A stretch of DNA of 49,723 nt from Cyclospora cayetanensis (taxonomy: Eukaryota > Apicomplexa > Conoidasida > Eucoccidiorida > Eimeriidae), in the NCBI RefSeq assembly GCF_002999335.1, contig NW_020312190.1, positions 1 through 49,723 of the forward strand. Reading direction: 5' to 3'. A program made the position numbers and the translations under genes. The notes under the pieces are model-generated. The model was not told where the DNA came from and ran no database searches. It worked only from the letters and a program-made list of their open reading frames with translations. This document shows, piece after piece, positions 12,501-23,936 of this stretch (position 1 is the first letter of the stretch; every line of letters starts with the position of its first letter).

Positions 12501-14700
12501 CCCTAAAGCGAGCAGATGGGTAATAAGAAGCAAACGGGTTTCTCAGCGTTTGCATCAACTGCCTCTCCATCATATACATCCTCACGTGGAAGCCGCCCCC
12601 CGGGTACATGAGAGGCCGTAGTAGTGAAACACAACGGGAAACTCGAAACAATTCATTCAATGCCGGGGGTAGTACAGTTGGTGGTGGTGGCAAAACTGTA
12701 GTTGTATCCTGTCCATTTTGTGTGGTGTCTTCTCTAGCATAGACTGCTGCACGGTCTACCGATCCAGCAGAGACCGCCGAGAGTCGCCGGATATAACTCG
12801 AGCTGTGTGCTGTTGGCGAGTCCAGTGGTCCCTTACAGTGTTCAAACTCCAATAGAGGAAGACATGTGACACAAGTACTTCCTGCGCTACTGCGGCGCAA
12901 ATACAGACCGCCTCCGGCATTGTCGGTGCTGGTGCTGTTGCTACTACCCCGACGCCAGCGATTCACAGGGCTCATGGTGGGTGTTTGCATAGCCGTGCTT
13001 GCAGCCGACGCTGGATTTTTGCATCCTTGTTGGTGCAGCGGTCCCCCGCCTTCATGTGACTCTTGCTGGCACTGTGCAGACAGCTGAGCTGCGACTGCCG
13101 TCACTGCTGTGAGAGCCTTGACCCGCGAGGCATACTCCGCATACTGCTTACTGTTACTCAAAGTGGTAATACACTTAAACAACTCATCCCAAAACTCCTT
13201 TCGGCTTAGCCCATCTATAGTCGAGTGATGGAAGACGCCTATTATATGCGTCCGAAAGCGCCGGTGGCCTTTGTTGCTGCTGCTTCTCTGCTTGGGCTGC
13301 TGCGGCTGCGAGCTACTCAAAGTGATTGAGGAAGTGTGAGTCCTTTCAAGGGCTCTTCCTATTTGCTGAGGAGTAGGCAGGGGAAGGCTTGCGTCAGCTG
13401 CAGTAGTCAACTCCTCTTCAGACGGCAGCATCCGTAGCCGCCATAGGGGCCCTGCAGCACATCCAGCGTCGACTGGGGTGCTCTGTTGTCACCATGCTCT
13501 GATCCCAAGGGCTTCCTAAGAGCTTGTTTTAACTCCAATAAATCACAGTAAGCCCTCACCCGGATGGACAGACTAGATTGAATGGATTTTCGACTAGCTA
13601 TAGCCAACCAGACTACTTGTCTTTCTCCGAGGAAGACCTGGCTGCGTATTACAAACCTTTCACGAAACTGCTTTTCATGCCTTACCCTCTTCGCAATTAA
13701 AAGGAATCTTTTGCTCCCACGCCATCGCCTTCATCCACGGATGCTCCTCTAGGAGCCCCAAATCCAGTTGTGGCAATTCGTGCTGCTGCCATGCTAGTCC
13801 AGATGAGGAGATTGAGTCCTTGACAGTAGCATGATCAACGTCTATTACCGGCTCCCCAGGCCTTTCGTGAAAAGTAAACTTGGCATCAGCTCTTTTTCTG
13901 CACCTGCACGGCAAAGGAAAGCTCATGCGTTCCCCCAAGTTTCTTTCAGCATCGCTGTTGCTATCTCTGGCGATGCTGCAACTGCTGCTGCGTACACTGC
14001 TCCGAACATTTATGTTGCCGAAGCTATGTCTGCTGACTTGGCTTGCACACCGCCGCGAACTCCATCCCCAGGCAGCACGTATTCCCCTATTGCAACTGCT
14101 CCCGCGGGCGTTGCAGCTGCTTCGAGTGTTGTGGCAGCTTGCATCCGTATGAAAGCTTTGGCCAGAGGGGTTCGGGAGGCCTTCACTTTTTTTTGAAACG
14201 GATTCTTCCCTTAGCAAGTCTTCGCTGCTTGCTTGTTGTTGCAGCGGCTGCTGGCTTTTTAGGGTCACCACCAGATGTTCCTGCTGCTGTCGTGCCTGAT
14301 GCTGTGCAACGGCCTTGGTATCCGTGAGTCGTATAACAAGTCTCAATGCTTGATTTCTACGTGCTACAATTGTAGCTGCGTGCCTGAGTGTCTCAAGCTC
14401 AATGGGATGGGAAGAGACAACAGCAACACAATTAACTATTGCTAGGTTTCCCAAGCGCAAGAAGGCATTCCAGAAACACTCCGTTGCATCTAAGTGCCTC
14501 ACAGGAGGCAGATAATCCGTGTGGTCAGAGTTATCATGCCGCTTTTTTTGCGATAAGGGCTCGCTACACCCAGCTCCATGCTGCTCAACTTGGCGCCGGA
14601 GCATTGGGGGTCCTACAGTACAGCCACCACTCGTGAGTCTTCCGCAGCGCGGGCCAGAGCCCGTTCCCGGTGAACCTAAAGCACGCACAGCAGGTGACAT
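9580..14700 (-). CDS. HHxxxDG acyltransferase / condensation-domain protein with very large low-complexity insertions
   Basis: Two exons, 13686-14700 and 9580-13451, flank a 234-bp intron (GTAAGG...CTGCAG). The join is phase 1 and restores EEG-PLWRLRML, the GPLWR motif conserved in condensation-type and HxxxD acyltransferases. The predicted protein has about 1,628 residues against about 450 for the bare fold. Family blocks in order: ECFWNAFLRLGNLAIVNCV (about 74-92) with HAATIVARRNQALRLVIRL, then PLWRLRML (about 340-347), the active-site motif HHSTIDG (413-419; the second His and the Asp are the key residues), GVITLRLSQKL...NGLITTAAAVAL, a LGSYALLMPLKLRV strand, FLISNGGVWTGG, and the C-terminal TIDGKLNWSLQYHSNL with its closing helix. 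Between blocks lie S/Q/R-rich, likely unstructured insertions. The enzyme should move an acyl group from CoA or a carrier to an alcohol or amine. Substrate and location are unknown, and no signal peptide or membrane segment is seen. Confidence 0.72.
13452..13685 (-). other. Intron of the HHxxxDG acyltransferase gene
   Basis: On the minus strand the intron begins GTAAGG directly after GAAGAGG and ends CTGCAG before GGCCCC. Removing 234 bp changes frame and fuses the two open stretches exactly at the GPLWR family motif, which supports both borders. Confidence 0.75.
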
Positions 14701-16196
14701 CGCTTGAAAGTCTTATTAGGGATAGGAAGTCTTGGATGTAGTGCGCGAAAGAGGGGAAGTCATGGAAGGTGATCTAACCTTCCATGTGAAGTTTCGTCAC
14801 CGGCGTGGCCATCCGTACAGACCTGCACATAAATCGCACTGGACTACTGCAGAAGTCCAAGTGCTTTAGCAGTTTTTGAATTGGAAAAAGGGTTTTGATG
14901 CACCATTCATTGCTCGGACTATATGTGGTCCCACATTAAACCCGAAGTCGGCCAGTGTGGGGTCACCGTGTTCGGAGCTACGTGCGAGTGACCCATACAG
15001 GGTTACACAGACTCACCAGAAATGTGGCCCTAATTAAAAGGTACCTTTTTAAGAAGTTTCCTCTTGATCATGCATGGGAAATAAAATTGCTTGCTCTGTT
15101 TCCTTTCCGCTCTCCACTGCTGTTGGGTTGCGGCGAACAGCAGCAACCGTCAGCTCTCCGACTTACTGAGCTAGATGACGACTGTTGTTGTATCGCTGAA
15201 CCACATAAAAGCATGGATGCACAATGTGCGCCTTGTACTTTCACTGGGGAACTTCCATCTGCGCGCACTTGCCCCAGTTTCCTGCGGCGTGTGGTTGTCC
15301 GCGTCGAGAGACACAGAGTGCAGTCCGATGCCTAAAGCATGGACTTTGGCAGAACAAGCGGATTAAGATTTAACAAGAAAGTAATTAAACCAGAGAGCCC
15401 AAGTTTGGGCTTGGTAACGCAGATTAGCGGCTGGTTAATGGGACCCACGTCTGCTCGGTCGGATGGGCAATGTCGCCCAACACGCAGATCACGAAACACC
15501 AAGCCCTAAAACCATCAGTACTCTATCATTCAAATTTGCATTGAATATATATGTATAGATATTTGCTGCAACCAAAAACTTGTTTTTTCATAACAACCCA
15601 ATGAAACTAGAATCTCCGTTTTCCAGATTGATGTTTTGTGTTCTAATCGAAATATTCGGACATGTCAGAATATTCTGTCTGAAAGACACTTATACTTTCG
15701 TACTCTCGGTGAGCCACAGCAATTTAGAAGATACTCTCTCAATCAACGCACTAGAACTCTGAATTAAACGACATTGTGCGTTCGAAGTACCTCATACTGA
15801 TTTCCACGTCTGGCTTGAAGTTGATATATGTAATGAATATAACCCTTGCCTGTTGCTGCAAGTGGTCCTCTGTGGGGTTCATTGTTACCTAAGCCTCAAC
15901 TTTCCGTCAAACACGCCGTGGTAAAAAAATCTGCGTAAACAGCATATAGGTCGTCAACATTGTTAGTCCTTCTGGTAGCGTCGATTTGGCATCTTGACAA
16001 TATTTTCCCATATTCCAACATGAATCAATAAATAATGTACATATGCGTAGCCTCAATATGTTAGAGTGCATTGCTTGAGCATATTCTGCTGTTCAAAGCA
16101 TTCGTGGCATATACACACATGTATCAACGTTTTCATAATCCACCTCACGTTCGCGCGCATATGTACAACCACATTTATGTTCCTATTTACGTACTA
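14701..16196. other. Intergenic, AT-leaning, no gene recognised
   Basis: Includes the upstream region of the acyltransferase gene, just right of 14700. Frames at 14955-15335 and 15580-15762 lack motifs and splice context. I see no tRNA-like B box in a foldable context. Confidence 0.45.
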
Positions 16197-16450
16197 TGTG
16201 CAGTAATACCTAGTGAATCACTGCAACTCTCAAGATTCTTCTATAGTTCGGTACGGAGACACTTGTCTACGGACTTACTACCAACTTAATGAAAAGCTGT
16301 GGAGCGCGTCTCAGAAACTCCGCCATTTTCCTGCCCGCGCCTCTCCAAGGCTCCGACAGTAGAGCAGAGAGGCAGCTGTGCTGCGCATTGCTTCACCCTC
16401 TTAGCACTTTGATTGCTCACAACTACTTGCACACAACATCTAGCGCACAC
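16197..16450 (-). repeat. Putative 3' LTR (diverged direct repeat copy 1)
   Basis: Aligns by eye in the same orientation with 20937-21190. Anchors shared at a near-constant offset: TGTGCA (16197 and 20937), GGAGAC (16255 and 20992), GAGCG followed by GTCT and AGAA (16302 and 21039), and CATCT (16437 and 21172). Between anchors the copies differ by many substitutions and small gaps, so they are old. The outer borders are approximate. Confidence 0.65.
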
Positions 16451-17219
16451 GCACATATCACGTGGTCTTCTTGCATCACGTTGATAATAGACAGCAATAA
16501 TATCGTTGAACTGGGAAGCTCAAAGGTCATTTATATCTAATTTCTATTTGACATCAAGCAATGCCGTAGTGAATATTGGTATGTAACTTTGCACGCTACC
16601 TCCTCCCCACTCCATGCCACTCAAAATTTCCGTCTAGAGTTTCCCCAGTGCTCATTGGTCACACAATCGAGCGCTTTAATACCTCCTGTGAGCTCTTTGC
16701 CTCCATATGGGTCACGTGACTGCGCAGCGATGTCCGTTGACAATTCGGGAGATAGAAAGCTTCCTCTGAAAGCAATAAAGCTTAAGGTATTCGAGAGAGT
16801 AATAAAGAAAATCCATTCGCGCGAAAATAAAAATTTGTCATAGCTACATCGCCATAAGCGTCCTCGTGTATTCAGCTTTCGATAAAACTCTCAAAGCCTG
16901 CCGACCCACCAGGACCGAGTCTCGGGGCTTAATACGCACAGCCCAACACTGCTTGTAATTCAGTGTATGCGTCTCTTGAGCTTCGCGCCTACATTTGTGC
17001 GCACTGGATGATTGTTTTCCAATTCCCTACATTACTGTGACTGCTGATACCCGACCACCAGATTCAGGCTTTTACCATAGAGGGGCTCTCAAGTGTAGAC
17101 CAGGGATGGGAGAGAGCGACGGTCAGAAAGTGTGCTGCTGCAATATGAACCTACTGAGCATCAACAAGAAAAACGCGCCAGGCACCAAGACTCGTCTACT
17201 GCAGTAGAGTTCGGTCGTG

Positions 17220-19060
17220 GATTTCTTTCTGTCTAGCTCCCTCGCGGCGGTTCGCAACGGTCATATTCCGGTCAGTGGGTACATTCGGCCTGAAAGCACG
17301 TCAGAAAGTACTGAGGAACTTTGGATCGCTATTCGTAAGGAAGACGTCTGAAGAGTTCATAAACCTTTTAGTGAATCAAGAATAGCTGTGCGACTGTCCG
17401 TTTAGTAATAGCTGCAACAAGGATGAAGTGGACGTATTTGGTGAGTCTTGTGACACCGACGTAGATAATGTGCGGAGCCTCGGCCTCCGGCAGTCTAACA
17501 ATAAAGTCCATGCAAGATCAGTCTAAAACCCTTTAGAAGCCGGAAGGCCTCGCAAACGGCTGGGCCTAAGGGAATCGCGTAGCTTCAGCTGCTGGCAGTC
17601 TGGGCATGAAAGTACATACTCCTCTGCCAGTGGGCGCACCGCAAAAACCAAAGGAACATAGGAAATTTCAAACGTACTATTAGCTTTACCATGATCCGAA
17701 AGAGCTGTATTATGTGTCTGGTACAAAATTGCACGACGTAACGAAGTCAGAATCGACAACCGGAGATGTCCCCATTGTGTTTTTGAAGGAAACCCTGTCA
17801 TACTTAAGGTTATAGTGCTTCACTTTTTGCTTTTCCAAAGAATTCATAGTAGCGACGTATGCACGGGTGTCAAATGTATAAGACTCAAGGAAGTCCGATG
17901 AAACTGTGAATCACCAAAAAAAGAATTGTTGCGCTTCACAGTAGTGAATCTTTGGGGCGTCGCGAAAGCGCTCATGAAACCAAGTCGGCGATCCCCTCAG
18001 TAGACTTCACTGTTAAGTCGTTCTTCAGGCGGCGCCCAAGCCAACGAACAACTAGGATTATAAAAAGCCCGCAGAACTCGTTAGGTATATTAAAGATGGG
18101 TGATCGGTAAGGACAGTAAAATAGATCCCATGTAGACAGTGCCTGGGATTTTGTCACGCCCCATGACATTGCATAAAGCCTTTTTTACGCGCATATGATG
18201 CCAGTGCTGGGTTTCGCTGAAACTTTTCGAAAATCTCAAGCAAGTGCGTGATCATTCGGAGAATTCATAGCTTGTCGGGAGTGAGCAGTATCCACCTGTT
18301 TAAATCTAGTATCGGTTGTTAGGAAGAAATGACCTCTACTTTCGGACAGCGCAAGCATAGGAGGAGTCATGAGGTAGCCAATACATTTTTCGCAACCCGA
18401 TCAGTGTACTGGCAGCGATCCCAGTAAATCCAGGGGTGAAGTTTTGACAATAAGATGCAAGCCTTTAGAACTCTGCAAGTCCTTAAGGGTACGGACTGGT
18501 AGAGGCAACCACTTTATTGCTTCAATTTCTGCCGGATCTGCCAGAGCTCCAGCCGCCAATACATAAGTCCCAGAACGTAGTTATTTTATGGAGAAATAAA
18601 TTCACGTGTCCCTTTCACATGCTACTGCCTCACACGCAATAGCTGGAGTGTACTCTGTTGATACTCTAGGTGCCCTTGAGCGTTTTCGCCGAATCCTAAG
18701 ACGCCCTTTATGGACACACCCATCCGTGCCTCCTGATTGGCTCATAGCCATCCTGAGTAACTCAGTGTTACAGCTCAGCTTGGGCATCAACAAATTCGAC
18801 CGACATACAGGTATGGTCATGTCTGCAACTATAAGTGCGGAACGCCGTTTGCTCCTGCCATATGGCAAATGAGGATTTCTATGAAGGTGTCTATGAATGA
18901 AAATATCAATTGGAATGTCGGTCGGCGAGTAGGTCTACCTGATTTGCTAATATGAGGCAGTGGGACCTTCTGTTTCACTCGTATCCAGGTGGGGCTCATT
19001 AGGTTGCCCTACGTGCAACACCTCCCCTCCTTTCTCGGCACCAACGCCCGGTTCCGCTAA
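17220..19060 (-). pseudogene. pol relic of the Ty3/gypsy element: RT, RNase H and integrase
   Basis: Read on the minus strand across changing frames. RT fingers: EKGGEVLH near 19036. The RT active-site region reads VSIKGVLGFGENAQ (about 18720-18670), where Ty3/gypsy elements have a Y-x-D-D box; here the four positions read S-I-K-G (18703-18714). RT thumb: PAEIEAIKWLPLPVRTLKDL (about 18540-18480), then LASYCQNFTPGFTGIAAS (about 18460-18400). RNase H: PMLALSESRGHFFLTTD (about 18370-18315), with its end at RWLGRRLKNDLTV...GIADLVS (about 18045-17972). Integrase zinc finger: HNTALSDHGK...CPDCQQLK (about 17720-17580). Integrase core: MDFIVRLPEAEAP...LTKYVHF (about 17511-17420) and NSDPKFLSTF (about 17333-17304). 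Stops and frameshifts separate most blocks. Family assignment is secure from block order; no function remains. Confidence 0.82.
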
Positions 19061-20936
19061 AAAGTTCTCGTGAATCTGTGCGGTTTGCCGTCTTTCAAAA
19101 TGTTTTCTGCTTGCCGCGTAGCCTTTTCTGGATGTGCGGAGATTCGATACTGGGGTACAGAGCTGGAAGCTGACGATGCGATGGACGACCAACAGGTGGT
19201 CATCCTGCTCGCAGCTCGTCATTATTTAGCGAATCCGCAAACTAAAATCTTATATTTACCAACTCCCAGTGCCCTTCGGCTGGATAGACAATTAAATGCC
19301 AGAAAACAATACCACTGGTAGAGCGAGCAAGACAAAGTGCGTGCTCTGGAATGCCTTGTATTACTGCGCTGCCTAACCAGCCGCACGAAGACTTTGCCTC
19401 ACCTTGTTGAGGTACAGACTATATTCTACTGTACTCACAATACACATAATGAGCATTGCTTAATGAAATTACCAGTCGCGCCTTCCTAGGGCTCCCTAGT
19501 ATACTAATTTATACAGTGATGCTGTGTTAGCGGGGCCGCCTTTCATTGGGTCACGAATCGCATACCCAGGCAAAGGTCAGGGTGCACCCGTCCGATAATT
19601 GGTATAAGGACCATGATGACCGGACCCATATAAAAATAACGCTTGATTGCCTTAGCCCTTTCGAGCTCTGTTTCCTGCCGGCTCTCAGCGAAAGCTGTGT
19701 CTTAGACAGTGCACCGTCTCCTCACATCATAGATCCACTTCACATTCAGTGTCAACTAATGCTATCGATTGTTAACCAGTACAGAGAGTGCGCAAAAGTT
19801 AACCTTTGCGACACACCGACTGCGACGCCGTCCTCTGTAAACACCTTCATTACACCAGTCTGCAAGGGAGGCTTGGCGTTTTCCGTGCCAAGCACCCTGC
19901 TTCCACTGGGAACAGTCCCGTCTCCCAAGCAGTTTGGCTTTTTGCATGAGCTTCCAGTTCATAATAAAATAAGCACATTTTCCACAGCAGATTCCGTTGG
20001 CTTACTGGGGTCTGTCTTGGGCTACTTACGAAAGCGGGTTCCCTCTGGCGTTCCTTTCCTGTTCATCGTAGGCTGTAGGATGGTGCCGGTTGGCAGTGCC
20101 CTGGTCTCTCCGGAAGTTCCGAATTCCCTTACCTTTTGTTTTTCAGAAGGTGTAGGCTCTGTGCTCATCTTCTTAAGCCTAAGATAGTCCATTATTGCAG
20201 CCACAGCTGTCGGTTGTCATCATTACGCCGCTGCCCATCTTGCAACCGCCTGGCCTGTCACTATAGACCTCAAAGAAACGGCTAAATCAGCTGGTGGGCT
20301 ATGTTTTTACATTAACAAGTAAACGCTTCACATATCTGGATATAAAGGTATACTGCCAGAAGCCCCTGCTTCAGGTCTTTCAATTCTTCCAAGGCTCAGT
20401 GCTCAGCTGAGCTTGGCATACGCCGATAAGTCAGGACTTGTACAAAAGCTCGAGGTCTAACAATACCTGCAGGCAGACTACTTCCTCTACATTAATGGAG
20501 CCATCCTTGCAGTGATTATCCTTGAAATAGACTTGCCACAAGGAAATCTCGTTTCTCTTCATCTAGGGGCCACAGCGAGGTAGGTTCCAAAACGGGCTAA
20601 TAAATTCTTTGAGGAATCGCCTATTCTGGAGGCCATCATATTTTTCTTTCTCGTAGGAGACGCCTTATCGAGAACTTGTTGTTGGCTGATAAGCCGTGGC
20701 TTTATGCCAGCAGTGAAGCTACTTTAATCACATCAGCTTGCAGGCCGGCTTTTGCTGCGCCAACGCGTGTTACTCCACCGTCAGCTTCCCGTGCAAGGAA
20801 CAATTTCCCCCTGAGTGCTGACAAGGAAATACAAGATAACCAAGTGCGAAATAAAATCTTTGGGGCCAGGCAACCGTTTTTTTCGAAAACCTCACATCCC
20901 ATTGCATCGAGAGCCAGCGGGTCAGTGGGGAACTGA
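19061..20936 (-). other. Expected gag/protease region of the element, decayed
   Basis: Lies between the 5' LTR and the RT relic. I could not identify a CCHC knuckle or an aspartic protease motif with confidence. Minus-strand pieces at 20022-20204 (DYLRLKKMSTEPTPSEKQK) and around 20440-20640 may be gag remnants, judged by position only. The plus-strand open stretch at 19546-20187 is antisense to the element and is not supported as a gene. Confidence 0.35.
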
Positions 20937-21190
20937 TGTGCAAAGTCATGTGATACTATTAGCTGTGGGGCTCCATCTAAGGTTTTTTAGGGGAGACATT
21001 CGACTCGGAACTCGATACAAACGTAGTAGCGGGCTACTGAGCGTGTCTGAGAATGCTCCCGCCCTCCCTTGCTCGCGGCCCTCAGAGCTCCCGACACGGG
21101 GGCAAGGAAGCAGCTACGGTGCACGCAGCGCGCTGCAGGCACTCAGACCATTAACAGCTAGTTGCTCATAGCATCTGGTGCACTTGGTTA
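20937..21190 (-). repeat. Putative 5' LTR (diverged direct repeat copy 2)
   Basis: Partner of the repeat at 16197-16450 with offsets of 4735-4740 bp at four separate anchors. It lies on the 5' side of the minus-strand pol relic, as expected for a 5' LTR. No unambiguous primer-binding site was identified just inside it. Confidence 0.65.
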
Positions 21191-22189
21191 TTTCTGCGTA
21201 GAGCTAAGGTTAGTCTGAGTTAGACTGAATACACAAGCAGACCAACTATCCAGTCCGTTTCCTACTAGCTCTTAGTAAAAGTGTTCTGGTATGTATGCTA
21301 ACGCGCTACAATGCTAGATTCGAGGAATCTTGCGAGTTTATTGCTCGATGAACTGAGTGCTTGGACTGATATCCATGCCCTAGCCTATGAGTGCCCAACC
21401 TAGGGCTAAAATATCCAGTATATGCGTTGGTGATTATATCTGGGCTGGCTGCGCTTCATCACTTTCTCCTACACTAATTATGTGTCCACAAATGGTTGTT
21501 TTTGAATTGACTGGTCGTATCTACTATTTTTCTCGGACTTGATTCAAATCTAGGGCTGAAAGTTGTCAGCATCTGCTCTACCTTGCCACTGTGTAACTGC
21601 GTGCATATGCTCGGGGTGCTGTCAGCATGCGACAGCACGCAAATACGTTGTCCCTCTTCCCTCATGCTGGAGCTCTCTCGGAAGCGACAAGGAGAGGAAC
21701 GAGTTTCTTATTACGGAGACTGGATTACCATTTTTAAACTTCTAACGGGCTTTAGACAGAGGATTTCCTTACTCAAACCCTTAATGGAACGCTACAGTGG
21801 CCTGCCAAACAGCTCGTAGTAAAGGACCAAAGTTCCTGTTGTATATATAGACGTTGTGTATGACTCTTTATTAAGCTAACATTTGAACTGACAATGCATT
21901 CTTTCCTTCCTTCCATAAAGTAGGGGATAATCATTGAAAGGGCAAAACTCAACAGGCCATGCATATGGACTCGCGCTGCGCCACATTTCGTTTAAGAGGA
22001 AAACGCTTCTAGGGAGGGTTCAAAATACCCAGCTATCATCTTCCAGCCTGTGTTCCTATCTTCATGCCGTTATTGGCCGTTCTACTATAACAGCTATTCT
22101 CGAGGGTGCAGTCGAGTCCAGGCCACCCTGTACTGGTTTTGTGGGGTTAGGGCGGGCTCGCCTGAAGCGTAGTATGGGGCGCATTTTGT

Positions 22190-22900
22190 CCAAGCTTGCC
22201 TTTACTTTATTGAGTTCTCGTATTCCGTCCAACCGTTACTATCGTCTGACTATGCTTGCCGTATAATGGCCCTCTAATTGAAACCCCTGGCCATCAGGTG
22301 GAGCGCTACGCAGTTGCATGCTCTAGAAGGGAATGCCACGATGTATTCGGCCGAGTCTGGTTGCACGATATTTTGATATTTCTCAAGCCATACTTCCATA
22401 ATTGTAAGCAGTCGAATTTTTTTGGAAAAAGGCTGCGAGGTCCATGTAATTTTATTCAAGTGAATGTGGAAAATAACAACTCCACATGGCACTCGGAAAA
22501 CTATCCGAGTGACGGGGAGCTTAAGCTTTATCAGAAGGCTCACATAGACTGGAATATCTTAAAGCGCCTGAGAATCTTCAACGTCTCTGGCTTTCTTAGC
22601 GCGAGCCCAAATGCTACGAGTAGTACAAGATGGCGACTGGAACTAGATGGTGACAAACCAGATGACTCTATCTTAAGAAGTTACGAGTCCTTGAGAGGGA
22701 TATGTCAACTCAAATGCATATTGATGCACCAAGTTTGATGTATTGCCGTTCATTTTCATCCTGAAAAGGTGTAGTTAAAGGGCTAAAAACACTATGGTAA
22801 TGAGGGCCCGCATATTTAAACTTGCTTTGGACATCTTGAGGAGCTCAACGCTAACAAAACGGACGGAAGCCTGCATTCCCATGGTCTCTAGAAACTAAAT
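22190..22900 (+). pseudogene. Second Ty3/gypsy reverse-transcriptase relic, opposite orientation
   Basis: On the plus strand, CLPYNGPLIETPGH (the position of the FGLTNAPATF block) is followed by DVFGRVWLHDILIFLK, which aligns with the conserved active-site strand V-Y-L-D-D-I-L-I-F-S. The box itself reads W-L-H-D (22361-22372). FFGKRLRG...NFIQVNVE and ILKRLRIFNVSGFL follow, resembling the palm-to-thumb segment. One frame stays open from 22256 to 22738. A weak RNase H-like start (FKLALDILRSSTLT) may follow near 22815. Sequence and orientation differ from the 17-19 kb relic, so this is a separate insertion. It is inactive: box residues are lost and no flanking domains are intact. Confidence 0.6.
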
Positions 22901-23936
22901 CTTAAAGGCCTCTTTCGAGCCTCATGTGTTTTGCCGTTGAGCGGTGCTGGCTGTTTCCCCCCATAGAAGGAAAGATATGCCACACAAGGAAACTTCCGGC
23001 AAAACCATACAAAGAGCTCGCTCTGGCAGGAGGCAAGCCATAGTTACGACCGCGAGAGGTCTGCCAACAATATTCTAAAGTTACCAATTACCATTGAGGT
23101 GGTACTTCAGTGAATACATAATTGACGGATCAGGGAAACGCGACGTCAGTGCGTGGCTTTTCCTATCAGATAGCCTTCAAATATGACATTGCAAAAACAA
23201 AGCTTTCATGGGTAAGCTTTGAAGTGCTTCATTAGAGTCATAATGCTCGTTATCACAGTTTGGTCACAAATCCCGAACCGTGCTGGACTGAGACCTGTGG
23301 TTTGGGTCTCTTAAGATAGCTCACGGGGGTAGAAGAGGGGAAAGTCATTGGAGGTCCATATCAAAAGATCTAGTATATCGACGGAGAGCTAGCAGATATC
23401 GTTTCGACAGCTCATAGTTGCACAGCTAGAGATTAAGCCAGCGGGCCGTAGGATATTTGAGGCCCACGCTCCAGCACCCCCGTGGATGGGCGCATGTTAC
23501 TCTCCCTCTGCTTCTTTGCATGTTAAGCGGTCAATAAGAACTTAGGATTGAGTTAATTTAACGGCGTATCGTAAATTTCGTATGTGACCAATAACGGCAC
23601 TACAGTGTGGGCGCTCTATGCCGCCCCACACCAGCGCCTGCCAGCGTGATTCATGCGGCTTCTATACCTGCAGTCTGATTCATTTCCTGATCCTTTACGC
23701 CTCACGCATTCATCATTAGGATCGTGTGAGGCTGACTGGAGGGCGCAGAGAAGGCCGTGTATGTACTCGGGTGGACATTGACAGTAGCCCGTGGGGCCTG
23801 AACGTCCAATGTAGTGTTGTCGTTCGGGCGATATGTTATGCGCTGACGTTATCAACTTTCCAGGAGTATTATTCTATCGGATCAGAGGCAGGGGGCCCTC
23901 CCGGAGTGGGCCGGAAGCACAAATCCTCATGGAGAG
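22901..23936. other. Decayed transposon flank and UTP20 upstream region, no gene recognised
   Basis: The left half may contain unreadable downstream pol remnants of the plus-strand relic. The right half should hold the UTP20 promoter and 5' UTR. Overlapping short frames at 23616-23977 on both strands are not supported. Confidence 0.4.

Larger units (their letters stand above)
16197..21190 (-). mobile_element. Degenerate Ty3/gypsy-type LTR retrotransposon, about 5 kb
   Basis: The order of domains read on the minus strand (RT, RNase H, integrase H2C2 finger, integrase core) is that of Ty3/gypsy pol. It is bracketed by two diverged direct repeats about 4.74 kb apart, interpreted as the 5' LTR (about 20937-21190) and 3' LTR (about 16197-16450). 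Coding is broken by many stops and frameshifts and several catalytic residues are gone, so the element is dead. The gag and protease region should lie at about 19.1-20.9 kb. I see only weak candidates there, such as a short open stretch at 20022-20204. Ty3/gypsy-like elements are known from Eimeria genomes. Exact ends and target-site duplications were not determined. A chromodomain, which would make it a chromovirus, was not seen. Confidence 0.78.

Noticed and set aside
13407..13607. Additional acyltransferase exon in the 234-bp intron (frame containing STLDVLQG)
   Set aside because: The direct GTAAGG-to-CTGCAG splice already restores the GPLWR motif in phase. Including this segment would break it.
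19546..20187. 213-codon plus-strand open frame
   Set aside because: Antisense to the expected gag/protease region of the decayed retroelement, with no motif and no splice context. Most likely a chance frame.
22256..22738. 160-codon plus-strand frame as an independent host gene
   Set aside because: Its content matches RT palm-thumb blocks with a damaged active-site box, so it is listed as a transposon relic.
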